NCBI RefSeq assembly: GCF_009193155.1
Contig: NZ_VUKD01000004.1
Coordinates: 186,001-250,000 of the forward strand
DNA from: Georgenia subflava
GTDB taxonomy: Bacteria; Actinomycetota; Actinomycetes; Actinomycetales; Actinomycetaceae
DNA length: 64,000 nt
Reading direction: 5' to 3'
A program made the translations under genes and the position numbers. A model generated the notes under the pieces. The model had not been told where the DNA came from. It worked only from the letters and a program-made list of their open reading frames with translations, and did not search any database. Numbering within the stretch: position 1 is the first letter of the stretch; each line of letters opens with the position of its first letter. Below, piece by piece: positions 50,586 to 60,704 of the stretch.

Positions 50586-51509
50586 GTGCCGCGCCGGCCG
50601 GGACCGGATCGCGAGGCCAGCCCGGACAGTCCGGCGTCCGAGGTCGTGCTCGGCTACGTGGACGCCCAGCTGCTCGCGCTGCGCCAGGCGCAACCCGGCG
50701 TCGTGGCGGACTCCCCGGATGCCGTGCACCAGATGCGGGTCGCCGCCCGGCGTCTGCGCAGCACGCTGAAGACGTTCCGGGCGCTGTTCGACCGTGAACC
50801 CGCGGAGCGGCTCCGCGAGGAGCTGAGGTGGCTCGGGACCGTCCTCGGCGATGCCCGCGACGCCGAGGTCATGCACGCCCGGCTGCGTGACCGGCTCGCG
50901 GCCGACCCCGTGAGCAACGGCCGGGCCGCGGTGCTGGGGCGCATCGATTCCGTCTTCGACGCCCGCCGCGCCCAGGCGCGCAAGCAGGTGCTGCGCGAGC
51001 TCGGGCGGCCGCGTCACCTGCGTCTGCTGGACGACCTGGAGGCCTTCGTCGCCGAGCCGCCGCTGACCGGACGAGCCGCACACGAGGCGAGCAAAGAGCT
51101 CCCCGGCAGGGCGCACAAGGCGTGGCGGACGGTGAGGCGCCGACACCGGGAGGTGGACGGGGCGACGGGCGCGGGCGAGCCTGCGGGGGCGCTGCACGAG
51201 GTCCGCAAGGCCGCCAAGCGGGCCCGTTACGCCGGTGAGGCGCTCGAGCCGGTCTTCGGGAGGGACGCCGAGCGGTTCGCCGCCGCCATGGAGGAGATCC
51301 AGGACGTGCTGGGCGCGCACCAGGACGGCCACCTCGCCCGTGAGGCCTGGACCGCCCTGGCCGCGCAGGCTCACGCCGCCGGGGAGAACACCTTCCACTA
51401 CGGCCGACTGGCCGCGCAGGAGGAGGCCGGCGTCGAGGCAGCGCGCCGGGAGTACCGGGACGCCTGGCGAGCCGCGACCCGGAAGAGGCTCCACGCCTGG
51501 ACGAGGTGA
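50586..51509 (+). CDS. CHAD-domain protein
   Basis: A 307-aa all-helical CHAD protein. VVLGYVDAQLLALRQAQPGVVADSPDAVHQMRVAARRLRSTLKTFRALFDREPAERLREELRWLGTVLGDARDAEVMHARL contains the first conserved HxxRxxxRRLR motif; LHEVRKAAKRARYAGEALEPVFGRDAERFAAAMEEIQDVLGAHQDGHLAREAW contains the second. The His/Arg-rich channel binds inorganic polyphosphate in studied CHAD proteins. No CYTH catalytic domain is fused, so a polyphosphate-granule association is likely. GTG 50586. Confidence 0.92.
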   Translation: MPRRPGPDREASPDSPASEVVLGYVDAQLLALRQAQPGVVADSPDAVHQMRVAARRLRSTLKTFRALFDREPAERLREELRWLGTVLGDARDAEVMHARLRDRLAADPVSNGRAAVLGRIDSVFDARRAQARKQVLRELGRPRHLRLLDDLEAFVAEPPLTGRAAHEASKELPGRAHKAWRTVRRRHREVDGATGAGEPAGALHEVRKAAKRARYAGEALEPVFGRDAERFAAAMEEIQDVLGAHQDGHLAREAWTALAAQAHAAGENTFHYGRLAAQEEAGVEAARREYRDAWRAATRKRLHAWTR

Positions 51510-51564
51510 TCGGGGCCCCGTTCGTTGGCAGACGACTCACCTGCATGCGATGTAGAGTTACATC

Positions 51565-51822
51565 ATGTTACGTACGCAGATCTCCTTGACGGAGGCTGAC
51601 CGGCGTCTCCTCGACGCGGAGGCTGCGCGGACGGGCCGGTCGATATCTGCCCTGATCCGCGACGCCGTCGCCCGGACGTACGGCTCCGCGGGGACCGTGG
51701 ATGCCGACCTCCGTGCGATCGACGAGGCGGCCGGCGTCTGGAGAGATCGTGACGCCGACGGTGAGACCTACGTCGAGCGTCTTCGCTCCGGCGGCAGACT
51801 GGCCGAGGCGGACGCCGGGTGA
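51565..51822 (+). CDS. vapB: ribbon-helix-helix antitoxin of VapBC-type module
   Basis: An 85-aa CopG/RHH antitoxin. MLRTQISLTEADRRLLDAEAARTGRSISALIRDAVARTYG is the ribbon and two helices; the tail DADLRAIDEAAGVWRDRDADGETYVERLRSGGRLAEADAG is the toxin-binding part. ATG 51565 is inside the near-palindrome GTTACATCATGTTAC (51557..51571) and only 6 bp after a TAGAGT -10, so the message seems leaderless and the operator overlaps the start, suggesting autorepression. Coupled to the toxin gene by a 4-bp overlap. Confidence 0.9.
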   Translation: MLRTQISLTEADRRLLDAEAARTGRSISALIRDAVARTYGSAGTVDADLRAIDEAAGVWRDRDADGETYVERLRSGGRLAEADAG

Positions 51823-52196
51823 CGGTCGTCGTCGACACCTCGGTCCTCGTCGACGTCCTCCGAGGTGAACAGGCCGCTGTCGCGGTGCTTCGGCGGGCAC
51901 GCAGCGCCGGCCCCCTGCATGCGAGCGAGGTGACGAGGCTGGAAGTGCTTGCCGGGATGCGAGCGCAGGAGGAGGGGGCCACCCGTGCGCTGCTCGACGT
52001 GCTGACGTGGCATCCCCTGGACCAGACGCTCGCCGAGCTCGCCGGAGAGCTCGGACGGCAGTGGCTGCCCGGCAACCGCGGTATCGACTCGGCAGATCTG
52101 GCGATCGCTGCTACGACGGCTGCCCTCGGTGCGCGGTTGCTCACGCGAAACATCCGGCACTTCCCGATGTTCGAGGGACTGACTTCGCCGTACTGA
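51819..52196 (+). CDS. vapC: VapC-type PIN-domain toxin
   Basis: A 125-aa PIN-domain ribonuclease. TVVVDTSVLVDVLRGEQAAVAVLRR contains the first Asp (VDTSV), SEVTRLEVLAGMRAQEEGATRALLDVL the Glu, and GIDSADLAIAATTAALGARLLTRNIRHFPMFEGL the last Asp pair. GTG 51819 overlaps the antitoxin stop. Second toxin-antitoxin pair in the window and of a different antitoxin family from the one at 38 kb. Confidence 0.92.
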   Translation: MTVVVDTSVLVDVLRGEQAAVAVLRRARSAGPLHASEVTRLEVLAGMRAQEEGATRALLDVLTWHPLDQTLAELAGELGRQWLPGNRGIDSADLAIAATTAALGARLLTRNIRHFPMFEGLTSPY

Positions 52197-52200
52197 GAGC

Positions 52201-52779
52201 TCAGTCCCGCAGGCCGACGGCGTCGTGCCGCCAGAAGATGTCGGGATAGACCAACGGTCCGGAGAGGCCGGTGTCGTACGTGGGGAGCTGCCATGCCTGG
52301 AAGGCGGCCGGCGGGATCCGGGCCGACGGCCTGTGGAAGCCGAGGTCGCCCGCCGGTTGAAAGCCCGACGAGCCGTAGTAGCCGGGATCTCCTTCGAGGA
52401 AGACCACGGGCTCCGGGCGGCCCCGCAGCAGCTCCAGGGAGCGGTGCAGGAGCTGCCGCCCGACGCCTTGTCGCTGGACCTCCGGCCGAACGGACAATGG
52501 GCTGAGCACCAGAACGTCGATCAGCCGGTGAGGCGCGTCCACCCACCCCCGGGTGTAGGCGACGTGGCCGACGACGTGCCCAGGCCTTTCGGGATGCTCG
52601 GCGACGAAGGACAGGCCGAGCCAGCAGTGATCGCGGCGCATGTCCGCCAGGAGCGATGCCACGGCCGGGTCGTCGAAAGCAGCCGTCACCACGTCGTGGA
52701 CCTGCGCCTCGTCGGACGGACGCTCCCGGCGGACGTTCCAGGTGGCGACACCGTCGGTGCTCGTCGGACTCGATGGCAT
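52201..52779 (-). CDS. GNAT-family N-acetyltransferase
   Basis: A 192-aa GNAT protein. VRRERPSDEAQVHDVVTAAFDDPAVASLLADMRRDHCWLGLSFVAEHPERPGHVVGHVAYTRGWVDAPHRLIDVLVLSPLSVRPEVQRQGVGRQLLHRSLELLRGRPEPVVFLEGDPGYYGSSGFQPAGDLG is the full fold, with the acetyl-CoA loop QRQGVGRQLL. This branch is close to YhbS-like acetyltransferases. ATG 52779 is taken; an upstream extension to 52938 is open but poor in start context. Convergent with the second toxin gene. Substrate unknown. Confidence 0.9.
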   Translation of the reverse strand: MPSSPTSTDGVATWNVRRERPSDEAQVHDVVTAAFDDPAVASLLADMRRDHCWLGLSFVAEHPERPGHVVGHVAYTRGWVDAPHRLIDVLVLSPLSVRPEVQRQGVGRQLLHRSLELLRGRPEPVVFLEGDPGYYGSSGFQPAGDLGFHRPSARIPPAAFQAWQLPTYDTGLSGPLVYPDIFWRHDAVGLRD

Positions 52780-52873
52780 GGGCACGTACGGTACGCAGGG
52801 CGCAGCCCCGGGCCGAGCTGTTTCCGGGGCCGGGACGTCGGGCCGAGTCTGCGCACCGTCCGCCCCATGCGCG

Positions 52874-53437
52874 TCACCGCGTGATGGTCGCGACGATCCG
52901 GTCGACGCCCCACGCGTAGGCGCGGTCGACGTCGCCACCGAGACGGAACGCCTCCGCGAGCTCCATCAGCAAGAACCCGTTCGCCCAGGCGGTCACGGTG
53001 CGTGCCGCCTCGAGGGCGTCGTCGTCGCCGGCGAGCCGGCGGGCGGCCTCCAGCACCGGGGCGCTCGCGCGGGAGAGCGTGTCGAGCTCGGGGCGCGCCG
53101 CCGGGGGCAGCGCGCCGAAGATGAGGCGGTAGCCGTGCGGCCGCTCGTGCGCGAAGGCACGCAGCTCGTGCGCGACGCGAACGAGGACGTCGCGCGGGTC
53201 CTCGCCGGCGCCGTCCGCTGCGACGCGCATCCGGCTGCCGAGGTCGTCGACCGACGCCTCGACGATGCGTCGGAGGAGCTCGTTGCGGTCGCGGACACGC
53301 TTGTACAGCGACGGTGCGCGCACTCCGGCGCGCTGCGCCACGGCCTGCATGGTCAGAGCGTCGACGCCGCCTTCCTCGACGATCGCACGACCGATCTCGA
53401 CGACCGCCTCGTTCGTGGTGCGCTCCGGTGCGGGCAT
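52874..53437 (-). CDS. TetR-family repressor of metallo-hydrolase gene
   Basis: A 187-aa repressor. NEAVVEIGRAIVEEGGVDALTMQAVAQRAGVRAPSLYKRVRDRNELLRRIVEASVDDL is the HTH with recognition helix RAPSLYKRV, and the C-terminal helix bundle (TetR_C_33-like: SRMRVAADGAGEDPRDVLVRVAHELRAFAHERPHGYRLIFGALPP) follows. ATG 53437, 69 bp from the start of the divergent metallo-hydrolase gene. Four regularly spaced half-sites lie between, so direct control of both genes is very likely. Confidence 0.93.
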   Translation of the reverse strand: MPAPERTTNEAVVEIGRAIVEEGGVDALTMQAVAQRAGVRAPSLYKRVRDRNELLRRIVEASVDDLGSRMRVAADGAGEDPRDVLVRVAHELRAFAHERPHGYRLIFGALPPAARPELDTLSRASAPVLEAARRLAGDDDALEAARTVTAWANGFLLMELAEAFRLGGDVDRAYAWGVDRIVATITR

Positions 53438-53464
53438 GGGGCCACCTCCTTCGAGATCACCATA

Positions 53465-53503
53465 GGCTATTGACCGTAGCCATGAAGGCTACGTATCGTA
53501 GCC
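53465..53503. promoter_or_regulatory. operator array of four TetR half-sites at 11-bp spacing
   Basis: GGCTA (53465), GTAGCC (53476), GGCTAC (53487) and GTAGCC (53498) alternate in orientation at exactly 11-bp steps, giving three overlapping inverted repeats. TTGACC (53470..53475) and TATCGT (53494..53499), 18 bp apart, are the likely -35 and -10 of the metallo-hydrolase gene, so bound repressor would cover the promoter. Confidence 0.8.
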
Positions 53504-53506
53504 AAC

Positions 53507-55932
<2,426 letters not shown>

Positions 55933-56070
55933 GCCCGCCGCAGCAGGCAGCGAGCGCGGCGCTGCCGTAGAGCCCACCGTGGGAGGGAGCGAGCACGGCG
56001 ACGGTGGCCTGGGTGCCGGACCGTCGACCCGGTCGCCCGGCGCTCCATCGCCGCCAGTCGGCCGCAAACC

Positions 56071-56118
56071 TGTGGCTGAGGACGCATGCTGTGGCTGAAG
56101 ACGCATGCTGCAGCATGC
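56071..56118. repeat. 19-bp duplication followed by 16-bp palindrome
   Basis: TGTGGCTGAGGACGCATGC at 56071 repeats at 56090 with one change, then GCATGCTGCAGCATGC (56103..56118) forms a perfect palindrome overlapping the second copy. The sequence lies between convergent genes rox and the ABC permease and may help terminate both. Confidence 0.8.
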
Positions 56119-56198
56119 TGTTTCGTCCACGGTATGCGTTCTCGGGCACGACGTTTAGAACCGGCGGCCCTTGGGCGCCACACCGCAGGGCCAAGGCG

Positions 56199-57194
56199 TC
56201 AGGACAGCACGTCCTTGGTGGTGAACCGCCCGTACGCCAGGGCACCGAACAGCGCCACGTAGCCGGCCTGGAGCAGCGCGTTGTCCGCGAACGAGGTCCA
56301 CACGATCGGCTGGCGCAGCAGGTCCGCGAAGCCGAGCCAGTGCTGGGCGAACAGCCACGGGTGCAGCCACTCGAGCTGGTCGAGCGAGCCGAGCACCTGC
56401 GCGACGATCGAGAGCACCACCGTCGTGGCCATCGCCCCCACCGGCACCTCCGTCAGGGTGGACACGAACAGGCCGACGGCGGAGAGCCCGAGCAGCGAGA
56501 CGCTCACGTAGGCCGCCACCAGCAGCGAGCGGACGACGGACTCGCCGACGCCGATCGTGTCGCCGGACAGCAACGTCGCCGGTCCGACCGGGAAGAGCGC
56601 CGCACCGATCGCCGCACCGGTTAGGACCACGGTCAGCGTCGCCGCGAGGCAGAACGCCGCGGCGCCCGCGTACTTCACCAGGAGCAGGCGCAGTCGCCCT
56701 GCCGGGGCGACCAGCAGGTAGCGCAGCGTTCCGAGGCTCGCCTCCCCGGCGATCGTGTCGCCCGCGACGACGCCGACGGTCAGCGGCAGGAACAGCGGCA
56801 CCGTCACCACCAGGGCGGTCACCGAGACGAACAGACCGTTCTGGGTGATCCGGTCGAGGAACGGCGGCCCCTCGCCCGGACCGGGTGGCGAGGGGGACAG
56901 CCGGACGGCGACGGCGACGAGCACCGGGATCGCCGCCAGCGCCAGCAGCATCGCCCAGGTGCGGCGGCGTCGGAACAGCACGGACAGCTCCGAGCCGAGC
57001 AGCGCCCAGCCGGCCGTCGGTTCCGGGAGCGGCTCCGGTGTGGGGAGCGGCCGGTCCGCCGCATACTCGGCCAGCGGCTTCCGGCGATCCACTGCCTGCT
57101 CGGCGAGCGGCTTCGAACGATGCGCCGTCCGCGCGGGGCCTTGAGCCGGCGGGTCCGCAGGCTGCTCCGTCGGCGCGGGGGAGTCACTGGGCAA
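56199..57194 (-). CDS. ABC-2 type exporter permease
   Basis: A 331-aa permease. A 55-residue Pro/Ala-rich tail is followed by SELSVLFRRRRTWAMLLALAAIPVLVAVAVRLSPSPPG (helix 1 and an outer loop), then five helices: LFVSVTALVVTVPLFLPLTVGVVAGDTIAGEASLGTLRYLLVAPAGRLRLLLVKYAGAAAFCLAATLTVVLTGAAIGAALF, VRSLLVAAYVSVSLLGLSAVGLFVSTL, MATTVVLSIVAQVLGSLDQLEWLHPWLF. The TTG at 57194 overlaps the ATPase stop and has a GGGGAGGGG site. Third gene of the LolA-like/ATPase/permease operon. Confidence 0.87.
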   Translation of the reverse strand: MPSDSPAPTEQPADPPAQGPARTAHRSKPLAEQAVDRRKPLAEYAADRPLPTPEPLPEPTAGWALLGSELSVLFRRRRTWAMLLALAAIPVLVAVAVRLSPSPPGPGEGPPFLDRITQNGLFVSVTALVVTVPLFLPLTVGVVAGDTIAGEASLGTLRYLLVAPAGRLRLLLVKYAGAAAFCLAATLTVVLTGAAIGAALFPVGPATLLSGDTIGVGESVVRSLLVAAYVSVSLLGLSAVGLFVSTLTEVPVGAMATTVVLSIVAQVLGSLDQLEWLHPWLFAQHWLGFADLLRQPIVWTSFADNALLQAGYVALFGALAYGRFTTKDVLS

Positions 57195-58173
57195 CGTCGA
57201 ACCCCTCCCCGGTCAGCGCCACGAAGCGGTCCTCCAGGGACGCCTCCTCGACGCCGAACCCGCGCAGCCGTACGCCGCCTCGCACGAGGCCAGCAGCGAT
57301 CGTCTCGGGGGCGGGTGAGCCCGCCGGCAACGGTGCCGTCACGTCGTCGCCGTCGGGCTCGGGGACCAGGCCGAGGCGAGCCAGCTCCGCGCGGGCGTCG
57401 GCCACGTCCGGGGTCACCACCCGCACGCGGGCGCGGCCGCGGCGCAGCTCGGCGAGGCTGCCGTGCGCGACGAGCGAGCCGACGCTCATCACCGCCGCGT
57501 GCGTGCAGATCTGCTCCACCTCGGCGAGCAGGTGGCTGGAGACGAACACCGTGGTGCCGCCCGCGGCGAGCGACCGCACCAGCGTGCGCACCTCCCGTGT
57601 GCCCTGCGGGTCGAGCCCGTTGGTCGGCTCGTCGAGCACCAAGAGCTCGCGCGGGCGCAGAAGCGCCCCGGCGATCCCGAGCCGCTGCTTCATGCCGAGG
57701 GAGTACGCGCGCACCTTCTTGTGCGCGGCGTGACCCAGTCCCACACGCTCCAGCGCCTCGGCCACCCGCGCATCGCGGGTGGCCGACCGTGCCGCCGGGT
57801 CGGCGGTGTCGAGGCGGCGCAGGTTCGCGGCGCCGGAGAGGAACGGGTAGAACGCCGGGCCCTCCACGAGTGCGCCGACGCGGGGGAGGACGTCGCGTCC
57901 GTGGCGCGGCATCTCGCGCCCGAGCACCCGCACCTCGCCGCCGGTCGCCGCAGCCAGACCGAGCATCACCCGGATCGTCGTCGTCTTGCCCGAGCCGTTG
58001 GGGCCGAGGAAGCCGAAGACGCTGCCGCGCGGGACGGCGAGGTCGATGTGGTCGACGGCGGTCTGCCGGCCGAACCGCTTGGTGAGCCCCTGGGTCTCGA
58101 TCGCGAGCTCGGCGGTATCGGCCGGATGGTCCGGCGGTGCGCCGCCCACCTCCGCAGACGCCGGGAACGTCAC
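57184..58173 (-). CDS. ABC exporter ATPase
   Basis: A 329-aa NBD. Walker A is GPNGSGKTTTIRVMLGL, the signature is YSLGMKQRLGIAGALL, Walker B is LLVLDEPTNGLDP and the switch His is FVSSHLLAEVEQI. A C-terminal extension of about 100 residues (HGSLAELRRGRARVRVVTPDVADARAELARLGLVPEPDGDD) resembles CcmA/NodI-type or bacitracin-type ATPases. It overlaps the permease by 11 bp and the LolA-like gene by 4 bp. Substrate unknown. Confidence 0.93.
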   Translation of the reverse strand: MTFPASAEVGGAPPDHPADTAELAIETQGLTKRFGRQTAVDHIDLAVPRGSVFGFLGPNGSGKTTTIRVMLGLAAATGGEVRVLGREMPRHGRDVLPRVGALVEGPAFYPFLSGAANLRRLDTADPAARSATRDARVAEALERVGLGHAAHKKVRAYSLGMKQRLGIAGALLRPRELLVLDEPTNGLDPQGTREVRTLVRSLAAGGTTVFVSSHLLAEVEQICTHAAVMSVGSLVAHGSLAELRRGRARVRVVTPDVADARAELARLGLVPEPDGDDVTAPLPAGSPAPETIAAGLVRGGVRLRGFGVEEASLEDRFVALTGEGFDVAQ

Positions 58174-59291
58174 GACCCGGCGACGGCCTGGAGCCGCTCC
58201 AGGGTGACGGATCCGATCAGCACGCGCCCGTCGTCGGTGACCAGCACGTTGACCAGGGCGGTCGAGAGGAGTCGGCCGCCGTCGACGGCGCGGGTGAGCT
58301 GGGCGAGCATCGGGTCGCTCGTGAGCTCATCGGCGGTGGGCAGGACGACGACGCTCTCCCAGCCCTCGCCGTCGACCATCGGCGCGGAGCCATCCGACGG
58401 GTGCGGACCGTGCGGTGCCGCGGTGTCCGGCCGGTGCGGTCCGGTCTTGTCCGACCCGTGCGGCGCCGTACCTGGTGCGGGCCGGGCCATCGCGCCCGGC
58501 CCGGCGAGGTCGGGAACGGTCTTCTCCTCGACGTCCGCGCCGGCCGGCGGGGTGAACTCGAACAGGGACGCGGCCGGCTCGCCGAGGTCGAAGGAGGTGT
58601 AGCCGAGCTCGAACGCGGGGTCCTCCTGACCGACGGCGTTGACGGTGACCCGCAGCGGGAAGCCGGTCTCGCCGTCGACGGCGATCGCGACCGAGCCGAC
58701 GAGCGTGGCGTCCGTCCGTGGCGTGAGGACCAGCTCGTAGGCGTCCCGGCCGGCGACCGAGACGTCCTGGGCGACCGTCAGCTCCGTGCTCGGCTCCACG
58801 GCGTCGACGACGTGCTCCGCCAGCTCCTGCGGGGTCGGGACGTCGCCGGACATCTCGTGCGCGCGCCCGTCGACGCGCTCGGGCAGGGTGAGGTGGAGGG
58901 CGGAGTTGTCGGCCGAGTCGTAGACCCAGGCGTCCTGGCCGTTGACCACGAGGTCGCGCTCGGCGAAGGCGTCCATCACCTGCACGCGCATCGTGTCCGC
59001 CTCGCCGACGTAGACGCGGCCGGTGTGCGAGCCGGTGACCAGCTCGAGGGCCTGGGATGCAGCGTCTGCGTCGTCTCCGGCCAGGCCTCCGGGCAGCTCG
59101 GGCAGGCCGAGGTCGGAGGTCTGCTCGAAGGACCCGGAGAACGCCTCCACGGAGTGCTCGCCCATCATGGCGAGGATCTCCTCGGGCGACTTGTCGGGCA
59201 GGTCGGCCGCGCCGGCCGTGGACGTGATCGCGACAGCGCCGACGACGGCGGGCACGGCCGCCGCGGGGAGCCATCGGTACCAGCGGGCCAT
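58170..59291 (-). CDS. secreted LolA-like (DUF2092-type) protein with C-terminal extension
   Basis: A 373-aa exported protein, first gene of an ABC operon. MARWYRWLPAAAVPAVVGAVAITSTAGAADL is the signal peptide. The LolA/DUF2092 beta-sheet domain follows: EILAMMGEHSVEAFSGSFEQTSDLGLPELPG, GSHTGRVYVGEADTMRVQVMDAFAERDLVVNGQDAWVYDSADNSALHL, AVAGRDAYELVLTPRTDATLVGSVAIAVDGETGFPLRVTVNA. After FTPPAGADVEEKTVPDLAG is a Pro/Gly/His linker and a second short domain VVVLPTADELTSDPMLAQLTRAVDGGRLLSTALVNVLVTDDGRVLIGSVTLERLQAV. It resembles LolA-type carriers that bind lipid, and could hand an envelope lipid to or from the ABC exporter. Confidence 0.87.
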   Translation of the reverse strand: MARWYRWLPAAAVPAVVGAVAITSTAGAADLPDKSPEEILAMMGEHSVEAFSGSFEQTSDLGLPELPGGLAGDDADAASQALELVTGSHTGRVYVGEADTMRVQVMDAFAERDLVVNGQDAWVYDSADNSALHLTLPERVDGRAHEMSGDVPTPQELAEHVVDAVEPSTELTVAQDVSVAGRDAYELVLTPRTDATLVGSVAIAVDGETGFPLRVTVNAVGQEDPAFELGYTSFDLGEPAASLFEFTPPAGADVEEKTVPDLAGPGAMARPAPGTAPHGSDKTGPHRPDTAAPHGPHPSDGSAPMVDGEGWESVVVLPTADELTSDPMLAQLTRAVDGGRLLSTALVNVLVTDDGRVLIGSVTLERLQAVAGS

Positions 59292-59565
59292 GAGGACGTC
59301 TCCTTCGTTGCGCTCAGTACGACGGTACGTCGTGCGGACCGCGACCCGCCAGCCATCGGCCCCCCGAACCCTGCGACGCCGGTCGCCGCGCACCGCGACA
59401 CCGCCGGCCTCGACGGTGCCGCGCACCGCGACACCGCCGGCCTTGACGGGGCCGGGCCGGCAGTCAGGGCGCGCGGCGGACGGCTTGCCGCCATCACGAC
59501 TGCGTACCGACCGGTGCGCCTCGGTCACGATTCGGACTCGGCGCTTGACACGCCCGCACCGGTCT
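59292..59565. other. gene-free space upstream of LacI gene, with 33-bp repeat x2
   Basis: Part of a 387-bp gap between divergent genes. A 33-bp unit (GCCGCGCACCGCGACACCGC core) occurs at 59385 and 59418. TTGACA at 59545..59550 is a good -35 for the LacI operon, and the operators at 59566 follow it. No gene seen. Confidence 0.5.
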
Positions 59566-59603
59566 GGAAACGTTTCCGAAACCAGCCTTGGAAACGTTTC
59601 CAA
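59566..59603 (+). promoter_or_regulatory. two LacI-family operators upstream of sugar operon
   Basis: GGAAACGTTTCC occurs twice, at 59566..59577 and 59590..59601; the second extends to the 16-bp perfect palindrome TTGGAAACGTTTCCAA (59588..59603). Centres are 24 bp apart, so a repressor would lie on nearly the same face of the helix. They overlap where the -10 would be. Confidence 0.85.
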
Positions 59604-59678
59604 CCAGTCGTGAACGACTTCAACCCAGGTCCCGAGCGACATGGTCCGGCTTTCGACGACGAAGGGAGAGCAGCCGCG

Positions 59679-60704
59679 ATGGTCACCAACCGCGCGACCC
59701 TCCCGCAGGTCGCCGAGCGCGCCGGCGTCTCCCTCGCCTCCGCCTCCCGCGCCCTGCACGGCTCCGGCGCCAGCGTCGCCATGGTCGAGCGCGTCAAGGC
59801 CGCCGCGGCCGAGCTCGGCTATCAGCGCGACGCCACGGGACGTTCGCTGCGGCTCGGCCGGACCTTCCAGATCGGCTTCGCCGTCGCGGACATCGGCAAC
59901 CCGGTCTACGTCGAGATGATGTCGGCGATCCAGGCGGTCGTCGCCGAGCGCGGCTACCGGCTGGTCGTGGCCACCACTGGCGGCACCCCCGAGTCCTCGG
60001 TCGACCTGGTCCGCTCGCTCAGCGGGGGGCTGGTCGACGGCCTGGTCATCAGCCCCCTGCGCCTGAGCCCCGAGCTCGTCACCGAGATGCGCGAGGCGGC
60101 GGTGCCGGTCGTGGCCATCGGCCGCTCGCTCGAGGCCGACGGCATCGACTCCGTCTCCACCGACTCGGCCGGCGGCATCGGCCAGGCCGTCGCCCACACG
60201 CTCGCCATCGGGCGCCGGCGCATCGGCTTCCTCAACGGCCCGCTCGAGACCACCCCGGGCGAGGCCCGCCAGCGCGGCTTCGACCACGCCGTCGCCCAGG
60301 ACGGGTTCGGCGCGCACACCGTCGACACCCAGGTGGCGGCCGACTTCACCGTCGCCGCGGGCCTCGCCGCCGCCCACGAGCTGCTCGCCCGCCACACCGC
60401 CGCCCCGCTCGACGCCGTCGTCGCCGCCAACGACCTGCTCGCCATCGGCGCGATCAAGGCGGCCAGCGAGCTCGGCCTGCGCGTCCCCGAGGACCTCGCC
60501 GTCACCGGCATGGACGACACCGAGATCGGGCAGGTCTACCAGCCGAGCCTGACCAGCGTCTCGCTCCACTCGAGCGAGCGCGGCCGCCGGGCGGCAGAGC
60601 TCATGCTCCGCCTGCTCGACGACCCGCAGAGCAGTCCCACCACCGTCTTCGTCGAGCCCGAGCTGCGGGTCCGCGAGTCCACCCGAACGGAGGAGCAGGC
60701 ATGA
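59679..60704 (+). CDS. LacI-family regulator of the sugar ABC operon
   Basis: A 341-aa repressor. ATLPQVAERAGVSLASASRALHGSGASVAMVERVKAAAAELGYQRDATGRSLRLGRT is the headpiece and hinge; FQIGFAVADIGNPVYVEMMSAIQAVVAERGYRLVVATTGG and GIGQAVAHTLAIGRRRIGFLNGPLETTPGEARQRGFDHAV belong to the sugar-binding core. ATG 59679. Its stop overlaps the first permease ATG (ATGA). Two perfect operators precede it, so autoregulation together with the importer is very likely. Confidence 0.95.
   Translation: MVTNRATLPQVAERAGVSLASASRALHGSGASVAMVERVKAAAAELGYQRDATGRSLRLGRTFQIGFAVADIGNPVYVEMMSAIQAVVAERGYRLVVATTGGTPESSVDLVRSLSGGLVDGLVISPLRLSPELVTEMREAAVPVVAIGRSLEADGIDSVSTDSAGGIGQAVAHTLAIGRRRIGFLNGPLETTPGEARQRGFDHAVAQDGFGAHTVDTQVAADFTVAAGLAAAHELLARHTAAPLDAVVAANDLLAIGAIKAASELGLRVPEDLAVTGMDDTEIGQVYQPSLTSVSLHSSERGRRAAELMLRLLDDPQSSPTTVFVEPELRVRESTRTEEQA

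Noticed and set aside
59566-59603. GGAAACGTTTCC sites considered as CcpA cre boxes
   Set aside because: The form is cre-like, but the adjacent LacI gene overlaps the importer genes, and CcpA-type control is not established in this group; local LacI control is the simpler reading.
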